NCBI GenBank assembly: GCA_037447655.1
Contig: JBBHKE010000186.1
Location: 1-33,165 of the forward strand
DNA: 33,165 nt
Direction of reading: 5' to 3'
Source of the DNA: Zygnema cylindricum
Lineage: Eukaryota; Streptophyta; Zygnematophyceae; Zygnematales; Zygnemataceae
Shown here in pieces: positions 30,629 to 33,165 of this stretch. Numbering within the stretch: the first letter of the stretch is position 1; each line of letters begins with the position of its first letter. The notes beneath the pieces are model-generated. The model searched no databases and was not told the DNA's origin. It saw only the letters and a program-made list of their open reading frames with translations. The position numbers were made by a program, and so were the translations under genes.

Positions 30629-33165
30629 ATGGAGGTCTCAGAGTTTCAGGTTATGGGCCCACCCTCTAGGGTACCAATCTTTAATGGAACTGGCTTCATA
30701 TACTGGGAAAGTATGATGATAGGAGCTCTATGCGAAAAAAGATTTTGGGGGATAGTGAGTGGACGGTTGGGGCGTCCATCAAGTCTTGGAATTCCTCCAG
30801 GGTTTGGAGGAACCAGATTCACCAGGAAAGAGGATCCACCTTCAACGGAGGAAACAAAAGAAGGAGAGGTGGTGGACAAAGGAAAGGAGAAGGAGACGAC
30901 CACACCAATAGCAACTGGTTCGACGTTCATGTCACCTATTCCGAGGAACGAGGAGAATGATACTGAAACCTGGGACTTCAACAATATGGCGGCAAAGCAC
31001 TTCATCCTACGCCATCTCACTCAAGGACTTGCATGTCCTCATTTGCAGGTAGAAAGGGCATCCGATCTTTGGATGGCTCTCATAGAGATGTACCGAAGTG
31101 GTACGATTCAGCAACAACAGTTGGCTGATCAGAAAGTTAAGGAGTATGTATATAAAGGGGGAAATATGCTGGATTTTTGCAATGAGCTTGCTACACTCTT
31201 CATGGAGCTACACAGTGCGGGAAAAGATTTTAGTGAAAAAGAAAAGGTTAAGTGTTTACTGATGAAGTTACCTGATGAGTTCGTGAACATAGTTTACCGT
31301 GTGCAGGACTTGCCTGACTCAAGGTGGATATGGAACTCAGTGGTAGGGATGATTCTAGTTCAAGAGAATACAATCGAGATCCGAAGGGGAGGAAAGAGTG
31401 GCCAAGCCTTGGCAACAGCCACTGATTGGAGGAACAGGGATTCCCGAAAACCGGTCGGAAACTATGGGGGTAGGGAGCAGAAAAAACAGGCCGACGAATT
31501 CGAACCAAGGGCTCCCAAAGGTTTATGTCATTTTTGTAAGAAACCGGGGCACTATATGGCAGAGTGCACTAAGCTAACCGAGCGTCGGTTAAAGGAGGGG
31601 CAGACCGGTGGTACCCCGAGAGGAAAGAAAAAGGCCCTTGTCACACAGGTACTTGAGGCGGAATCCGAGGACGAGAACGATGAGCTCTTTTTGGATGAGG
31701 AGTTGGAGGCGAAAAATGAGGTCGAAATTCCACGAAGGCAGAAATGTGCTTACGGTGGATTGAAAGGTGAAGCAGGCTGGATCATAGATTCAGGTGCCTC
31801 CATGCACATGTGTAAGGATAGGCACCTGTTCACTAAGATAAGAAAGATTCCCACCGTAGAGATAGAGTACGGAGATGGGAGGATAGTCACCACTACTCTT
31901 GTAGGATCGGTAGATCTGAAAGTGTTAGTAGAAGGAAAGGCATCCATATTAACATTCTCCGATGTATTGTTTATTCCGGAGCTGAACAAAAATCTTATCT
32001 CCACATCAGTATTGGATGATAAGGGTTTTTTTTTCTAGCACTAGGGAAGGAGTCTTTACTGCTAGTTTTGAGGATGATGTCTATTTCATTGCTGAGAAAG
32101 GTAGCCATGGGATGTTTAGGCTGATCTTAAGTAATGAAAAGAAAAAACTTTATTACGCTGGTGTTCATGATATTATGATGTGGCATAAGAGGCTTGGGCA
32201 TGTGAATCTAGATAAGTTAAGAGAGATGAAAAAGATGGGAGTGGTGGAAGGGATTCAGTTCAGTGAGAGTGATGATATAAGTGATTGTAGTGGATGTGCT
32301 CAAGGTAAAGCACACAGATTACCCTTTCCTAAATCAGCCACCTATAAGGGAGAAAAAATTCTAGATCTAGTACACACAGATATTTGGGGACCGGCTAAAG
32401 TGCCCTCACCGGGGGGGAAGAGATTTATGATGACTATAACTGATGATTGGTCTCGGTATTCCCGGGTATATTTTTTGAAAAACAAGTCCGAAGCTGAGGA
32501 TTGCTTCAGACAATATAAAGCATGGAGCGAAAAACTCCATGAAACTCCAATCAAGAGAGTAAGGAGTGACAATGGTGGAGAGTATACTTCTAACCAGTTT
32601 GAGGATTTTCTGAGGGAAGATGGGGTTCAACACCAAAAGACAGTTCCAGAATATCCGGAACAGAATGGGGTAGCTGAAAGGTTAAATAGAACACTAAGTG
32701 ATAGTGCTAGAAGTATGTTGTCAGATAAAAAGATAGGAAAAAGGTTTTGGGCAGAAGCTATGAACTGTGCTAATTACCTCAAGAATAGAGTTCTTACTTC
32801 AGCTATAAAAGATCAAACACCTTATGAGAGATGGACAGGCCGGAAACCAGACATATCTCACTTAAAGGTTTTCGGCAGTCAAGTGTTCAGTCTAGATACT
32901 GATCGGTCCAATTGGAAGCTAGATCCTAAAGGAAAACCGGGATACTTATTAGGATATGATGAAGATGTTAAAGGATATAGAGTTTATGATCTAAAAAGGG
33001 AAGATATAATCTTAGTAAAGCATCTAGTAGTTATGGATGAAGGAAAGTCTGTGGATCCCTTCAAATATACGAAGTCAGTAAAAATCAGATTTGAGTCAGA
33101 AAATTCCGATGACTTTGAGCTTCCTAACTACCCAGGTTTTAGAGAAGATGACATTCTTGCAGGTA
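30629..33165 (+). pseudogene. E3 gag-pol, nearly intact, one frameshift
   Basis: ATG at 30629 lies within the LTR; a second in-frame ATG at 30653 is in the primer-binding site. Gag is followed by a CCHC knuckle CHFCKKPGHYMAEC (about 31527-31568), protease DSGAS (about 31788), then a frameshift at a run of nine T (32026-32034) that ends the frame at TAG 32036-32038. In the adjacent frame (from 32034) coding continues without a stop to 33165: integrase HHCC (WHKRLGH, CSGC), DD35E (HTDIWGP, SDNGGE, PEQNGVAE), the YLLGYDED motif and the linker. RT and RNase H lie beyond the window. The single break may be a real mutation or a homopolymer sequencing error. Confidence 0.9.
30649..30663 (+). other. 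E3 primer-binding site (initiator tRNA-Met anticodon arm)
   Basis: GGTTATGGGCCCACC follows the LTR end immediately. It is complementary to the anticodon stem-loop of initiator tRNA-Met (CCCATAA loop), so priming would use an internal tRNA end. The ATG here is the complement of the CAU anticodon and is in frame with gag. Confidence 0.85.

Larger units (their letters stand above)
29600..30648 (+). repeat. E3 5' LTR
   Basis: 1049 bp, ending GAGTTTCA directly before the primer-binding site. Shared landmarks with the E1 LTR include GCAGTCACTGAG (29700), CCATGGCT (29734), CACGTGGC (30176), GATTGGT with GTAC (30326), GGACTTAGAA (30369), CCTCTCTCCCAGAG (30393), GCTCAGG and GGGGAGTC, and CCTAGAGGCTTC (30590). 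The start is less certain than the end. Confidence 0.75.
29600..33165 (+). mobile_element. Ty1/copia element E3, 5' part, runs off the window
   Basis: Plus-strand element of the same lineage as E1. The start at 29600 (TGTAGAAAATTAATGG) is set by alignment to the E1 LTR start and by the end of E2 gag similarity. It contains the 5' LTR, primer-binding site and gag-pol to the linker after integrase. RT, RNase H and the 3' LTR should follow beyond 33165. If insertion was standard, ATCCG (29595-29599) should recur after its 3' LTR. Confidence 0.85.

Noticed and set aside
1-33165. CRISPR array, prokaryotic operon or defence system
   Set aside because: No regularly spaced repeats; the copia, Helitron, LINE and MITE content is eukaryotic.

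Overview
The window is a repeat-dense stretch of a eukaryotic nuclear genome. I find no convincing host gene. Almost everything recognisable is a transposable element or its remains: three Ty1/copia LTR retrotransposons, a decayed autonomous Helitron, a 5'-truncated non-LTR (LINE) fragment, and at least three families of short inverted-repeat DNA elements. The lineage is not certain. The copia primer-binding sites match the anticodon arm of the initiator tRNA-Met over 14-15 bases, in a form that (from memory) fits the green-plant/algal tRNA better than the animal one. This is only a hint.

Layout. 1-3190: a non-coding repeat present twice in direct orientation (49-480 and 2741-3180), enclosing a hAT-type MITE (1620-2076, 8-bp duplication) and a second MITE (2093-2636). 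3668-3876: a TA-flanked MITE. 3980-4991: a Harbinger-like non-autonomous element with a TAA duplication. 5490-11775: copia element E1 on the minus strand, with both 947-bp LTRs and the 5-bp duplication ATTAC; its gag-pol frame is broken by stops and frameshifts. 12190-17881: remains of a Helitron Rep/helicase gene on the plus strand, including a 356-bp AT-rich GT...AG segment inside the helicase. 18852-20801: two more TA-flanked MITEs and a second hAT MITE. 21190-23200: 3' part of a LINE on the minus strand. 24208-24844: third hAT MITE. 25730-29599: copia element E2 on the minus strand, with its reverse transcriptase and most of RNase H deleted. 29600-33165: copia element E3 on the plus strand, apparently inserted into the gag of E2, almost intact, running off the right edge.

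E1 and E3 belong to one copia lineage, which lets each serve as a check on the other. In both, Gag starts inside the LTR and reads through the primer-binding site, and that site is complementary to the anticodon arm (not the 3' end) of initiator tRNA-Met. Both LTRs also carry, antisense and at the same place, a tRNA-like module with A-box-like and B-box-like motifs 54-55 bases apart. I consider this module the most interesting signal here. All coordinates and identities were read by eye; no search or alignment program was run.
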